This document shows positions 46,901 through 59,506 of a DNA stretch of 64,000 nt, piece by piece. Position 1 is the stretch's first letter. Every line of letters begins with the position of its first letter. The notes below the pieces were generated by a model. The model ran no database searches and was not told the origin of the DNA. It was given only the letters and a program-made list of their open reading frames with translations. Origin of the DNA: Aotearoamyces nothofagi (taxonomy: Eukaryota > Ascomycota > Leotiomycetes > Leotiales > Tympanidaceae). The stretch covers positions 248,001 to 312,000 of the forward strand of contig JADDTR010000010.1 in the NCBI GenBank assembly GCA_015345905.1, written 5' to 3'. Position numbers and translations under genes: made by a program.

Positions 46901-47238
46901 AGCGCCTTCGTGGCAGAAGAGCATAATCTGGGAGAGTGCCGGGGCATTTAAGGTAAACAGCCACACCTGTTTTCGTTCGTTTGCTTCAGTGTCAGAATAA
47001 GCTGATATGGACCTGGTTAAACTAGGTCTCCTGGCTTTGTATAGCTTCTACACATTTCCACCGCGTCGGCCACCTAAAAAATGCGTTGAATGACAACGAA
47101 GCCGTCCTTATTGGTAAAGATGGGCAAGAAATCGAGGAAAGATGTGCTGAAGACCTCCTTAAACTGATTGATGAAGAGGCGGATCGCCAAATGGGAAGAC
47201 GATATCGGGATCCGACACTATTATCCTGGAACGACTAG
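43958..47238 (+). CDS. YTH-domain RNA-binding protein (m6A reader)
   Basis: Six exons (43958-44194, 44334-46233, 46590-46651, 46702-46815, 46869-46952, 47026-47238) give 869 residues. The C-terminal YTH domain (about 712-869) is spread over four small exons: TRYFFVKSFNEDNVLYCMED, SIWTTQIQNGDLFKDAF, VILVFSINKSRAFQGY, ARMESLPG, FKVSWLCIASTHFHRVGHL and VLIGKDGQEIEERC. Both cage tryptophans (SIW, SWL) that hold N6-methyladenosine are present. The long N-terminal part is Gln/Ser-rich and disordered, with a charged helix around DEDLREWLEMTGYNDVQKRKKRLNRKRAL, followed by RGG-like repeats (NYRGRGFD, RSRGRGRGNW). Probably nuclear, acting in mRNA processing or decay like Mmi1 or YTHDC1. The third intron is 356 nt; if kept, translation stops two codons later, before the YTH domain. 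Confidence 0.92.
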
Positions 47239-47946
47239 GCTCCTCATTAAGTCATATGTTGTGTACCTTGTGGTCAAAGCAAACAGCTGAGCGAAGACCA
47301 ATCATTCTCTGGCAAGGAACTCCTCAAACCTCGCAATGGGGGAGCATGTTACGAAGCTTGACATTTGATACTTGGCTTTAACTTGGATCTTCTAGTTCTC
47401 GTGAAACCATACGAGCAGAACTCGAGTAAGAGCAGCTATCTAGTTGTCATATAATTCGCCATATTCAACTAGCTTACCTTCTTTTCTTTTCTATTCTTGT
47501 TTCAAATTGTTGGTTGCTTGATGCGAAATTATTCCATTTGTGGATCGTGAAAGATAAGTATGGAGATGGTAATCATGGTATTTATCTTGAATAGGTCGTT
47601 ATATCCTTGCTTAGTACGTGAGGAGACTTGAAGGTGGTTCATTTCTAGCAATGTCGGTTGATCAGAGTTAAATCATCATCAGATAAGCGTTTAGCGGAAT
47701 TCAATGAAGTTCTTTCGGCGTGTATGTTTTGGTTTGGTTTATGCGATTGTTTGTAGGACTGTATTTTGGTTACTCGTGACTTTATAGTAGTGATGTACCT
47801 GGTGTGTAGCTCTGAAGCCTTCGGTCGTATCATAACAGTCACTACAGGCCAAGGACGTCGTTCGACGGTGCCTAGTATGACGTTCCCTTCGTTGCTATAA
47901 TCTGAGGACTATGTACAGTGTGATAGGAGCAATGTAAAAACGGAAT
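47239..47946. other. convergent intergenic, YTH gene / NDUFA1
   Basis: AT-rich 3' flanks of two converging genes. Nothing else recognised. Confidence 0.5.
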
Positions 47947-48438
47947 CTAAAAGAAACGCTTTTCGAGCTGGCGGAGAAAGTTGTTAGTATTTGTTGCTCC
48001 TATAAAGAGAAGTAGTGTGTGGACTTACCCTCCAAGGATTGTTTAACTCGAAGCCCGCGGGAGCGGCTGCATTGTCCGTCTGCCCTCTCAAGAAACCCGT
48101 CAACCTCCTGTCACGATCCATCACTAAGAGAAGAAGTCAGTATGCCAGCACCTTCCGAATCCTGGACGACAGAAGCGTACTTTGCTGTAAAAAGAAGTAA
48201 TGTTAGCAAGAAGCCTGAGAGCCGAGGGAGCCCGGAATGCTCACCCTGTCCCATTGATCAATTGAATGTCTCGCCCGCTTTCCTCCATTTTGCATGTTTC
48301 GAATCTTCGATAGACCTGCACCAGTGGCACCGAACATCTGTTGGAGCTTGCTTAGTAGGGTCTGATGGGAGATCGAATGGGGGGACGTACGCCAAGCATG
48401 ATCGCGTACGGGAGGAGGGCTTCGAAAGGGACGCCCAT
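47947..48438 (-). CDS. complex I MWFE/NDUFA1-type subunit
   Basis: Five exons (48438-48391, 48337-48245, 48184-48181, 48123-48029, 47967-47947) give 86 residues. This small membrane-arm subunit of mitochondrial NADH:ubiquinone oxidoreductase (NDUFA1 in mammals, NIMM in Yarrowia) has an N-terminal membrane helix, MGVPFEALLPYAIMLGMFG, and a conserved matrix or intermembrane part: HSIDQWDR, QMMDRDRRLTGFLRGQTD, APAGFELNNPWR and the terminus LEKRFF. The third exon is only 4 nt long (CAAA): it supplies the Gln codon and the first base of Met. Without it, exon 2 joined to exon 4 would read a stop at once. All introns have good donors and branch points (ACTAAG, GCTAAC, TACTGAC). It is divergent to SAS3. 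Confidence 0.92.
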
Positions 48439-49084
48439 TGTGATGGCTCTAGATGTACCTGCTCAATCAGCGTTAATAGATAGTCAATTGCGTAGGAAAT
48501 GGCTATCGTAACTTGCCCTCTATGTGAAATGTACGTACTGGAGATTCCGTCGGATTGCAGCAGATAATGGTCGCTCGATTGACGTTGGTCGCTTTGCGAC
48601 GGTACCGATTGATGACTAAGGCCCAAATGGGGCGACCGTTGAGGACGACAGCTCTCCAGGAGGCGGTGGTTACTCGCGGCAGCACAATTCAACGACCACC
48701 TTTTGATGCAATCGAAGCTTGGTGCCTACGTCGGAAAGGCCTGTACTCTTACTTGGGTCGCGTATTTTTAACTTTCTGCGACAGTGTAGAGAGAAAAGTC
48801 GCGTTTACACCAAGTTAAGGCCAAGATTACGCAGCTCACAACCGTGCATGCGACATGCAATAATACGGCAGAAGGCGAAGAAACATTGGTGCCTTTTGAG
48901 GAAGTCTACCTAATAGAGCACTAACTGTCTCGAACATATCACGAAAACGCGTTGGAATAACAGTATTTGGGGCCAGGCGGACGGCTGCAATATCACGCTG
49001 CTCCGCGACAAAGCAACATACCCAGCGCGACAACTCGGCAACACCTTGCACTCTTCCCATGCCCCAGTATCTCCTACTTGAAGG
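48439..49084. promoter_or_regulatory. divergent promoter, NDUFA1 / SAS3
   Basis: About 650 bp shared by two divergent genes, CG-rich in places with several CGACG and TCGCGG words. No gene is supported, though short frames exist on both strands. Confidence 0.5.
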
Positions 49085-52000
49085 ATGGCGACTGCAGCGC
49101 TCATGGAGCAGGAGCTCCAATACAATATAGTGACATCTGAGGAGGATGCGGACTTTGAGGAGGACGACGAGGTTGGCGTGAACATGATGGGCGAGCATGA
49201 AGACGCATTCGCAGCCAATAGCCAGCTGCTGAATAGTGTGAATGCGAGCCAGATGGGGGGTCCTGATGATCAAGATGAGGATGAAGAAGCGGAGGAGGAG
49301 GAGGAAGATGAAGAAGACGATGGCTTGACTGATGAAGATGCCGAAGGAGAGGATGACGACGGGGATGAGCGGGACAATAATGAAGTTGCAGTGGAAGACG
49401 ATGAAGACGAGGAAGACCAGGATGAGGGCGAAGATGGCGAAGGTGTTGGGGCGGTCAAGATACAACCTGGTCTAGCAGATGATGACGATGCCGCGTCCCT
49501 CCCAGATGAGGATGAGGACGAGGATGAGGAGGAAGAAAGCGATGACTCCGGTAGTGAAGTCTCTAAGGAGGACAGCGAGGTTGAATCTGAAGTAGAGGCC
49601 GAGTGGGAAGCGCAAGCGGGGGATGACGAGGATGCGGAACCTACCAACCCTAATCGTTGCATGTAAGTTCCCTAATTGACGGGTCTACACCATTAATACT
49701 CTTTCTAACATCCTATAGATTCTGCTTAGAAGACGAAGAGCACGACCCGAGCGCTGATTTTGAAGAATACCTTGCTTGCGCTGTTTGTGGTGACAATTGT
49801 ATGTTGTTGATTTCGTTTCTTGTTCCCCGGAATTGATAAGGCTGACAAGGCTGCAGCACATCGGCAATGTGCCCGAGATTCTAATGCTCTAAAATCGGAA
49901 GATGGTAAGTCGACGAACTCTATTGAAAGAGGGACTACAAGTTAACGGACACATAGATGGCGAGCAATGGCGTTGTCCCAACTGTATCTCTAATGCTCTT
50001 GAGCCGGAGGCAGCAATGGCTGATGCAGCTGCCTCAATCTCTGCCCGTAGATCCTCTGCACCAAAGTTAGCCAGAGACCTCCTCCCGTCGCATAGAGGCC
50101 CAATCAAACCTGATTCGCATTCTGTCTTCAATAATCTAATAGTCGATGATGATCCTATGGATGGCTCACGGTTATTAAGGAAACGGAAGACGTCATCGGC
50201 AGAGGCGGAAGAGCGTTCTGTATCTCCTTTAAAGCGTCGTAAGAATGTTTCCGGCGGATCCTCGCGCGTTATTGTAGCAGAGGGTGACGTGTTGGAAGAA
50301 ATCAACGAAAACAAAGTGGTAGATGAAGAGTCAGAAAAGAAACCAGAGCCAGAACCAATCACGCCTCGCGCGTCAAGATCCTTACGACCGAAACTGGCAG
50401 AGCAACCTCTTGCGTCAATAATCAAGAGTAGCCGCAATAGTCTTATCTTAGGTCTTCACGTCGATGCTCTGCACTTACGAGATATTGTAGAGCAAGAGCC
50501 AAAGCCTAAAAAACCGCGTCGCCCTGCCCATAGTGCTCGCGCAACGTCCACTGCGCCTCCTACCTATGCTCCGCAGAGCTACTCTCAACCCTTTTATTCA
50601 TTCCATGACAAAGAGAACGATGAGCTAAAGTCAAAGCCATATGGCGGTATTCTGGCCGAGACAGAAGCTGACACGTCAAAAACTCTTCCACAACCAGATG
50701 ATCGCCGCCGCTTTGACGATGCTCGGCAAAAGGCTGAAGAGGAATGGAAGCTGAAGACTGCTGCTGCACATGCGGTAGCAGAGACAGTTAGAAAGCCAAG
50801 AAAGGTTTCTGGACCCGCCAGTCAAATTGAATGCATCAACTTTGGTGGCTATGAGATTGACACCTGGTATGCGGCCCCGTACCCAGAAGAGTATAGCCGA
50901 AATCGTGTTCTATACATTTGCGAATTTTGTCTAAAGTACATGAACTCCGAGTACGTCGCTTGGAGACACAAGATGAAGTGCCAAGCAAAGCATCCTCCTG
51001 GCGATGAAATATATCGTGACGGATCTGTCGGAGTTTTTGAAGTTGATGGTCGGAAGAACCCTGTCTACTGCCAAAATCTTTGTCTTTTAGCGAAGCTCTT
51101 CCTTGGATCGAAAACCCTTTATTACGATGTAGAGCCCTTCTTGTTCTATGTCATGACTGAATATGACGAATTTGGCTGTCATTTCGTTGGATATTTCTCC
51201 AAAGAAAAAAGACCAAGCAGTCAAAACAATGTCTCCTGCATCTTGACATTGCCAATACATCAAAGAAAAGGATATGGCAACCTACTCATTGACTTCTCAT
51301 ATCTGCTCACGCGGGTTGAGAGAAAAAGTGGTTCTCCTGAAAAGCCACTCTCAGATATGGGGCTCGTTTCATATCGTAATTACTGGCGTCTTGTTTTATG
51401 TTACCAGCTTAGAAAGCAAAAGTCCAAGGTCAGTGTCATGGACATATCTGAACGAACCGGCATGACGGCAGATGACATTGTCTCCGGTCTTGAAGGTTTG
51501 CGGGCTCTGGTTCGTGATCCAGTTACAGGCACATATGCTTTGCGACTCGATTTCGACTTCTTCGACGAGTATATTCAGAAATGGGAGAACAAGAAGTATG
51601 TCAGGCTAAATCCGAAAGGCTTGGTTTGGACACCTTATATTATGGGACGGAACAATCAGAACATGATGGACCATGCTCCGCCTCTTAACGCCATTGCACC
51701 TAGAGAGGACGATGAGGATGAGATTCACCCCGGTCAAGGCACACAGGCCTCTCAACCTAACGGTGACACTAAATTGTCTATTAACGACACGAGCAACGCC
51801 GAAACTGTAGAACAAGCAGAGTCACAAGGAGAAGTCAAAGACCCTAAAGAAGGGTCGTACAACGGCAATGGTGAAGGTAAATTAAATCGCACGCTATCTA
51901 CAACAGATTCCTCTCTAAGTCCGGTTTCCGGATCACCTTCATCAGCGCGTCTAGATCTCAAGCATACTTTGTCTGCACCTGCCAAAATGAACGGATTTGG

Positions 52001-52625
52001 TTCCTCCAGCTCAGTTCCTCCAATTAACCTCACCCCGGAGATCCCACCTACTCGCTTCGAAGTCTACCCTCCTCTCCCTGGCGCGCGCACTAACGCCCGT
52101 CAACGTCTCAGTGTTGGTCGCCCACCAATATCACGCTCCTCCCTTACCAGCGGCGCAAGTACTAGCACATCGCATAGACGTACCTCTGGCAGCTCGTTTC
52201 GGCGCTCCAGAACCAGCCGGCCACGTACTAGCTCTTCCCGCAAGAGAAGTGGTGGCACTGGGCGTGGACCTGGACGGTGGCCAAAAGGCACAAAGAAGAG
52301 CGACTTTGGAAATGCAGAGAGCGGACCGGGATTACCGCCACGACTCCTCAAGCAGAAGAGCAAGCTTGGAGTGGAGGTTACCCTTGGCGATGAAGAGGGC
52401 GAGGGCCTGGATGTGAAGGACAGTGTTGAGGAGGATGAAGAGGAAGAGGACGAAGATGCGATCCTGTACGAGACACCGGGTCCGAGAAGGAGGAGAGATA
52501 GGGAAAGCGCTAGAGGCAAGGGCAAGGGCAAGGGTAAAGTAAGTATCAAGCAGGACGAAGATGAGGAAATGGAAGATGTAGAACTTGTCACTGGAGATAT
52601 TGATGCTGAGGGTGAGAGCGAATAG
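49085..52625 (+). CDS. SAS3: MYST histone acetyltransferase Sas3 with PHD finger
   Basis: Four exons (49085-49662, 49719-49798, 49857-49904, 49957-52625) give 1124 residues. Sas3 is the catalytic subunit of NuA3, acetylating histone H3 (mainly K14 and K23) in chromatin. An acidic N-terminus (about 20-190) precedes a PHD finger split over the introns (C4HC3: RCIFCLEDEEHDP, CAVCGDNSHRQCARD, WRCPNC, about 193-251). The MYST domain (about 525-790) has the C2HC zinc finger YICEFCLKYM to WRHKMKC, FVGYFSKEK, the catalytic cysteine region VSCILTLPIHQRKGYG with the acetyl-CoA loop QRKGYG, and GLVSYRNYW. The tail is Ser/Arg-rich, then acidic with GKGKGKGK. Domain order agrees with Sas3/KAT6 rather than Esa1, which has a chromodomain. 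Confidence 0.93.
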
Positions 52626-52946
52626 TTTTAGTCATGAACGAGTCGATATACGCCTATCTAGTGTAGGCTCAACAGCAGAAAGGTAGGCTTGAGCTTTGGC
52701 GTTAGCACCTGGGATACGGGACTGATGGCATATATCAAACAAGCATGAATTGATCAATTAATCGAATTTTCACTATCTGTGCAGTGTGTTGTCTAATCAT
52801 AAACTTCGTGTAATGAAGACATAGTAATATACGCCAGGTCCGCGAGTCAAAAATACTCATAATGCACCCCGTTACCTAAAATGCTATAAGGCTCGCTCCT
52901 ACATACCAATAGAAGCACAGAATATATGAACACATTTTCGAACAAT
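52626..52946. other. convergent intergenic, SAS3 / F-box gene
   Basis: Short AT-rich spacer with the two 3' ends; nothing else recognised. Confidence 0.5.
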
Positions 52947-55733
52947 TTACTCCACGGGCGCAAAAAAGCGACTTGCTTCGATGATCTTCTGGTCGCCGTT
53001 TGCAAAATCCCATCCAACAATTACATTAGTCTGACTGCAGCAGATAATCCTCCGTGCATCAAATTGAAGCTTAAATACCCGAGCCATGCTGGCCGGAATC
53101 AAGTGTGGGTGTGGCTGAGCCTGCCCTTGCGCTGCGTTGTGCACCGGCACAGCCACTGCTCCAAGTGCGTTTGCCGGTACCGGTAAAGGTACTTGTATGT
53201 TTGCTGTAGTTGTGGCATTTCCAGTTAAATTTTGGCCGGGCGCCAATGTAGAGGTATTTACTGTGATAGGTGGCTGCTGAAGCTGGGTAGGTCCAGCATT
53301 ACCATTCGGAACAGGAGTGGCCGGACCAGCATGAGAAGCCGCATTTTGTGCGTGAAATGACTGTGCAAGAAGTATTTGCTGCCTTGCTAGCGCTTGTGCA
53401 ACAATCGATCGTAATTGGTTGCGAACGACCTGCAGAGGCTCGGCCGAGATGGCGATCTGAAGCTGCGGATACTGGATAATGTGAGGATGCATAGTGATTG
53501 CCTGCCGGAGGGCAAGTGGGCCTTGGGGTACAATCTGGTTGATCAAGAGATGGTAGTAGGCTTGCGTGCCCATTGCTGGTTGAGCGGCATTTGCATTGTT
53601 ACCGTCCCGATTCAACAAATCCCTGTGGCCAAACTCTCTTGCAGCAGCTACCGCTGCGTCCTCCTGACGAAGTGTGTGTTGAGCCTTCCACACACCCTCC
53701 TTGTCTCTTCGCCAAATTATGATAGTTTCATCATAAGATCCAGATACAATGCGCCCATATCGCCCACCCCCACCTCCGGGTGGTAGCTTTGCCCCATAAG
53801 CCATGATGTCCTCAGGTCTTCGGGAACCAGCATTGCGAGGTCGGCCTCTGGATAAAGTTCGTGGAACTGCTCCTGAGTCGACGGCTTTGAAATATTCATC
53901 GTCCACATTTTTGGCATCTACTTGGTCTTCCTCGGCGCTATATGGTAAATCTGCGAATCCAGCTTGTACTGTCCGGACAAGGTTGGTATGCGCTCTGAGG
54001 CTTGCAACTTCAAGTCCAGTCTCTTTATCAAAAACCTTCACTTCATTATCGCTACTGCCGCTAACGATGCGGCGGCCATCATATTGGACACAGGCGATGC
54101 CCTTTTGGTGGCCGACGAGGGTCCTTGTACAGGTTTGCAATGGCCAATCCCAAACCTTAACGTTCCTATCGCCAGAAGCTGAAACAATCTCATTCTTGTA
54201 TATTTGGACTGCGTTAACAGCAGCGCCATGTCCCTCAAGACAACCGATCAACGTATATGCAGGTTTGACTGGGAGACCGGCATATGGTGACGGGTTGAAG
54301 CCATAATTGTTTAGTACTGTCGGGACAGGCCTAACAGCTTGTGCGGCACCAGGGTAGCCAAGCTCACCCGGGTGCAATGGATGTCTGTTGAAGATCTTGA
54401 TCGTCTTGTCCTTAGAGCACGTAACTAGTATTCGATGATCAAACCGAACATTTAGCACTGATTCTCTGTGAGCCTTACGTAGAGTCTGAATCAGTTCGCC
54501 TGTAGAGAACCTCCAGAGCATCACAGTTGAATCACTGCTTCCAGATACAATAAGATCCTCTTTGGGATCAGCATCGAACTGGAGGCATAAGACAGAACCA
54601 GTATGGCCTTGAAGATGTCTAATCAATCTTCGCGTGTCCAGATTCCAAACCCGAAGGGTTCTATCTCGACTTCCACTCACTAAATATTTTCCAGAGTGCT
54701 GGATAGTATATATACACTCTCTATGTGCCTCTTCAAGATGGTCGGGATGTGGAAGCTGGAAATTGACATATTTTTCTGATTCCCAGTTCTCCTCTAGCCT
54801 TCTCCTTTGCGTATAAAGGTATTGCCAGTTCACCTTCTCAAGGTTGTCTTTACGATCTTTAACAACCAAAGAGGTCAGACATGATAAGTCGGACTCCGTC
54901 GTGGACTTCGCTGACCACGTTAAACTTAGCCGATTGCTTTTATCTTGTAGAGGTTGAGAACGCCTATTTTGTGAGGCATTTGCTCCAGCAGATGTTTCTA
55001 TAACCGCAGCCGTGTTTTCGACCACGGTAGCCGAGACTGGTTTGACATTATCTACATCTATCTTTGCAGTTGGACGACCAAAGATAGAGTCCTGCTTCTG
55101 CGGTGATATTGTTTCTACGTCTTCCATTTCCGCATCCTCATCTCTAGTCATTAACTTCGGCGTTGCTCGCCTCTTATGAGGATGTTGGTCGCCTTCGCCA
55201 AAGGATTGTCGTGTACGCGACGATACTGGCTGGTAGGCTGCTAATTCTTGCTCGAACTGCTGAATTTCAGCAGGTATGGTGCGCCAACCTTCTAGATAAT
55301 ATAAATTCTCCCACAATTTCCGGTCCATTGATAATGACATCCAGTCCCGCGATGCTTGTGCGGTTCTTATTAAAGATACCGGGTCAAGATATCCAAGGAC
55401 TTTGAGGCATACTTCAGGTGGTAGGCGATCGAAGAAGTTTATGTGCAGCCGTGGCCCTACGGAATCGACAATTTGGTAGACTGTGTTCGTGGGAAGACCG
55501 TTCATAATCATCATGACAAGACCTTTTGAGAACCAGAGTTAGCAGATCTTCCTAGCAGACCACATGATCAAACAAAATGTCAACATACGAGCTCGATCTG
55601 CCACTGGCATTGCCGATAGCCACAACTCCATGTCAGGTTCCATGATGCGTCTTCCAGTAGCGTCGCTTGTGAGCTGCATTGTAAGAGGATCCTCACTATA
55701 CCCTTCATCTTGGGGGGATTGGTTATAGGCCAT
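52947..55733 (-). CDS. F-box/WD40-repeat protein (SCF substrate receptor)
   Basis: Two exons (55733-55589, 55522-52947) give 906 residues. F-box/WD40 proteins link substrates to the SCF ubiquitin ligase: the F-box binds Skp1, the beta-propeller binds the target. The F-box is at about 78-121 (FFDRLPPEVCLKVLGYLDP), preceded by a conserved helical region (ELWLSAMPVADRA, VMMIMNGLPTNTVYQIV). After a low-complexity linker, WD repeats run from about residue 315 to the end: YLVSGSRDRTLRVWNL, IVSGSSDSTVMLW, LVTCSKDKTIKIF, EIVSASGDRNVKVWDW, RIVSGSSDNEVKVFD, RIVSGSYDETIIIW and a last blade closing with VGWDF. A Gln/Asn-rich insertion of about 180 residues separates the last blade from the others. It resembles the Pof1/Pof11 group; the substrate is unknown. 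Confidence 0.88.
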
Positions 55734-56302
55734 GTTGGTGGAAGTGGAAGGAGGTCCTCAGAGCCGTTGTCGCGAAGCGATGAGGATAAGGTTCCACGGT
55801 GACGAGAACGGCCGGTACTATTGCCGACAGGGCCAAAGTAGTTTCAGCAAGCGGCAACGATAAGAAAAGGACAGATGATAAAGCATGGAGATGCGTAGGC
55901 TCAATTAGTCAGCGACGCGATACTCGATAAATGGTCACGACGGTGGGAAAGGTTCGAAACCATATATGCGGTGAGGCTGACATGCAGCCAGTATATGCAG
56001 AGGGCAATGGCAAACAGTACTTGGAAGTGCGCGGGCCGGGTTACGGGTCGGGTTACGGATCACACTTGTCGTGCCTGGGAGCCTTGCAAGCCTTCGGACG
56101 GCGTGCTCTTTGTAACAGCCAAAAATAGGGTTAGCGTATTCGCTTGGCGTTCTCAAACAATGCTGCGGGACAGCCCTCCTGATCACATTGCGGAAGCGGC
56201 GACGACGACTAGGACTGCTCCAACGTTCCTTCGATCTCTTTTTTGACCCGGGCTCAAATGCCTTTCTAATCTACTTTCTTATATCATTGATGTCTACTGT
56301 TT
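55734..56302. promoter_or_regulatory. divergent promoter, F-box gene / CDC24
   Basis: About 570 bp. Contains short direct repeats CCGGGTTACGGGTCGGGTTACGG (56036-56058, a GGGTTACGG unit twice). A GGTTCGAAACC sequence near 55950 resembles a tRNA B box, but no cloverleaf could be built around it. Confidence 0.5.
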
Positions 56303-59300
56303 ATGATGGCGACGGCACCTGCTCCTGGGCTTACGCGCATGTATACAGCGCCGCCCCTTACAAATCGAACAACATCCATGGAACATTTCCCTAGCGGTGT
56401 AGGCCGTGGCCTTGGCCCACGATCATCCAAGATGTCTGGGTCAACAGTCTTCTCTTCTGCATCCTCAGCATCCGTCTCCTCGATGGCAAGTTCGGCAACG
56501 CTTGTCTCACCACCGAATAACGGCAATGTTATAGCAACGAACAATATCATCAATCAACGGGCGGACGCGTCGAGATCACTGTATCAGATATGTGTGAACC
56601 TACGGCAACGGCTTGGTCAGGTCCCAGGCTTCGATATACATTTGACCGTCTCAGATGACGAGGATGAAGGCGAGGATATGGACCCAGTTACTTCTTTATG
56701 GAGGTGTCTTCGGAAGGGAACGCCGCTGATGACCATCTACAACGCACTAAGGCCTGCCGAGCCTCTCCATATTGATGAAGCAACTGTTCCAGAGATGAAA
56801 CGTCCAAAGAGTGCAGCATTCAAGTTTGTGCAAGCTTGCTTGAAAGATCTGAAGCTACCTCCTGGGGAATGCTTTGTCCTGTCCGACTTGTTTGGGGATG
56901 ACACGACAGGATTTGTAAAAGTTAGTTTCTGGCATTTTAATTGTCTCACGGTGTACTAACCAGATCTCTCTAGGTTACCCAAGTTATTAATGTTGTTTTG
57001 GATGTTGCCGAGAAGCGAGGATTCTTGCTAAGTACAGAAACCGAAGTCAAGGCTCCATCAGCTACGGGTCCGGGGACACAAATGAGCTATAGAGACCATG
57101 TTGTTCGTGAGCTTGTTGACACGGAGCGAAAATATGTCCAGGATCTCGAAAATTTGCACGAATTGAAGAAGACTATTGAGCAGAAAGGTGTTATACCTGG
57201 AGACGTTGTTCATGATATTTTCCTTAACATCAATGCTATTCTCGACTTTCAACGAAGATTTCTAATCAAAATCGAAACGACGAATTCGCAGCCAGATGCC
57301 AGACAGGAATGGGGCCTACCTTTCATTAATTACGAAGAGTCGTTTGGCATTTATCAACCCTTTATTGCAAATCAGCGGAAAGCTGCTGATATTGCCAAAA
57401 GAGAATTTGACAAGATTACTCTTGCCGACCATCCTGTTGTCGTCGATTTTAACACATTAGATGGATTCCTTCTCAAACCAATGCAAAGATTGGTGAAATA
57501 CCCCTTGTTGCTGAAGGTATGGACTCCATTTCTCGGTGTAAAATAGTTGAGATACTTGAATTGACATCTTTAGGATTTACGTGACAAAACTGGTGCCAAT
57601 GAGCAAACAAAAGAGGACTTGACAGCAGGGATTGAGTCTGCCAACCGAGTGCTTGCTGCCGCGAACGCAGCTGTAGATCGAGAACTGAGGCATGAGGCTC
57701 TAGCTGATCTTTGTGCTCGTGTGGATGACTGGAAAAATCATGATGTGGATCACTTTGGTGATTTACTACTTCATGGCCAATTTACAGTCGTTACAGGGAA
57801 GAGTGATGTTGAGAAAGAATATACAATCTACCTCTTTGAGCGCATATTATTGTGCTGCAAGGAAGCAAACCCTAACAAGGCGACAAAAGATAAGCTGATG
57901 GGCGGCCAGAAGGAGAAGAAAGAGAAGAAGGAGAAGGACAAGAGGGATAGGGCTAATAAGAATAACAAGAATGTAAAGCTCCAACTTAAAGGCCGAATCT
58001 TTATGACGAATGTTACAGATGTGGTTTCACTTGTCAAACCTGGTTAGTAGCCCACTCTCTCTCGACGGCAGGCCTCTAATCAATGTTATAGGTTCGTACA
58101 CAGTTCAGATATGGTGGAAAGGGGATCCAGGTATCGAGAATTTCATCATTAGATTCTCGAACGAGGAGGTTATGAAGAAATGGTCCGCAGCAGTCGATAC
58201 TCAACGCAAAGAATGCAGTGAAAGGATAGAACCTTCAAGTGCCACAGACTCTGCGACAGCAGAATTTGCATGGATGCGAGATCAAACTGCTACAATGCCT
58301 AATCCCTATGCCCAGCAGGACGACGATGATGATGACGACTATAGCGGCAGCAATGATTATAACGGAAACCAGCCGTACCTCCAGTCTAACTTTGGAACTT
58401 CCAGGAACGCTTCCAATACTAGCTTGCGCTCAAGATCAACGACGGGAGAAAGCACACAGTCCTTAGCGTCAATGGTCCGAGCACCACCACCTCGCTTTCC
58501 TATGAATCCTCCATTGAGTGTACAGACTCAGATGCAACTTCAGGCACCGTCCCCGGGCCCAAGAGGTGGTGAATCATATTTTTCACCTGTTGGCGACTCA
58601 CCAGCGTCGTCACGCACGAGTCAGAATTCAATGTTCCCATTTCCCCGTCAGGGGACCCCACAAGGCAGCTGGGAAGATCATAATCGATATACAGCCCCAG
58701 CCATGGCACGAGCACCTTCGAGGGAGTCCAATACTCCCGTCAATACTTATCAGATGAATGGCCGTAATCCTCAACGGCCGTCTCTTCCCGCCATGGCATC
58801 TCAGTCTTCGCAGGGCACGACTGCTCAGCAAAGAAGCAGATCTTATAGCACTCCTGACATCAATGGCCCAAATCCGAATGGGAACGCTCGTCGCATACCC
58901 AATGGAGGTTCGGTCCCAGCAGTACCAGGTATACCTGCTCATATGCATCCAGCGTATGATGCAACCATCCCACGATCAAGCAATAGCTCGCCAGCAAATG
59001 GATTGCCTGTCCGTTCCAATACGCAGTCCCCTGGCATACAAAGAGAACGCCTACTTGCTCAGAACCAGCCATCACAATATAACCATGCCCCGCAATATCT
59101 TCGCAGTAACACTACACAGCTGCCTATGTCAGCAATGGACAACAGAACAATATCACCCCCGCTGCCCAACTCTATGTCAGGAATAGGAGAGTTGCCATTC
59201 CCAACCCAACTTAAAGTTAAGGTCAACTGTGATGGTAACTATGTTACTCTTGTAGTGGCTTTCAACATTACATATCAGTCGCTTATTGACCGTATTGACG

Positions 59301-59506
59301 CCAAAGTCGGCAGATTTTCAAATAACGCTATCTCTCGAGGTACTATGCGCTTGCGCTATCAAGATGAGGACGGAGATTTTGTCACTATTGAATCCGATGA
59401 TGATATTCATATCGCTTTTCAAGAGTGGCGTGAAGCTCAGAAACAGCAATTCGGTGCTGGACAGTTGGGAGAAATCGAGCTATTTTGTGCAAGTGTGGAT
59501 AATTAG
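56303..59506 (+). CDS. CDC24: Cdc42 guanine nucleotide exchange factor Cdc24
   Basis: Four exons (56303-56920, 56974-57516, 57574-58042, 58092-59506) give 1014 residues. Cdc24 activates the Rho GTPase Cdc42 at sites of polar growth. Domains in order: a disordered N-terminus; the calponin-homology-like CDC24 domain (about 85-220: SLYQICVNLRQRLG, WRCLRKGTPL, FKFVQACLKDLKL); the DH (RhoGEF) domain (about 240-410: VRELVDTERKYVQDLENL, LKPMQRLVKYPLLLKDL); a PH domain (about 440-600) interrupted by a Lys-rich insert (KEKKEKKEKDKRDRANK); a long Ser/Pro/Gln-rich linker; and a C-terminal PB1 domain (about 915-1014, with DEDGDFVTIESDDDI as the acidic OPCA motif), which in yeast binds the scaffold Bem1. 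Two adjacent ATGs occur at the start. Confidence 0.94.

Noticed and set aside
49270-49662. Reverse-strand poly-Ser frame
   Set aside because: Antisense of the acidic Glu/Asp tract of SAS3; the same applies to the frame at 52100-52591.
55940-55975. tRNA-like B box (GGTTCGAAACC)
   Set aside because: No A box at the right distance and no acceptor stem could be formed.
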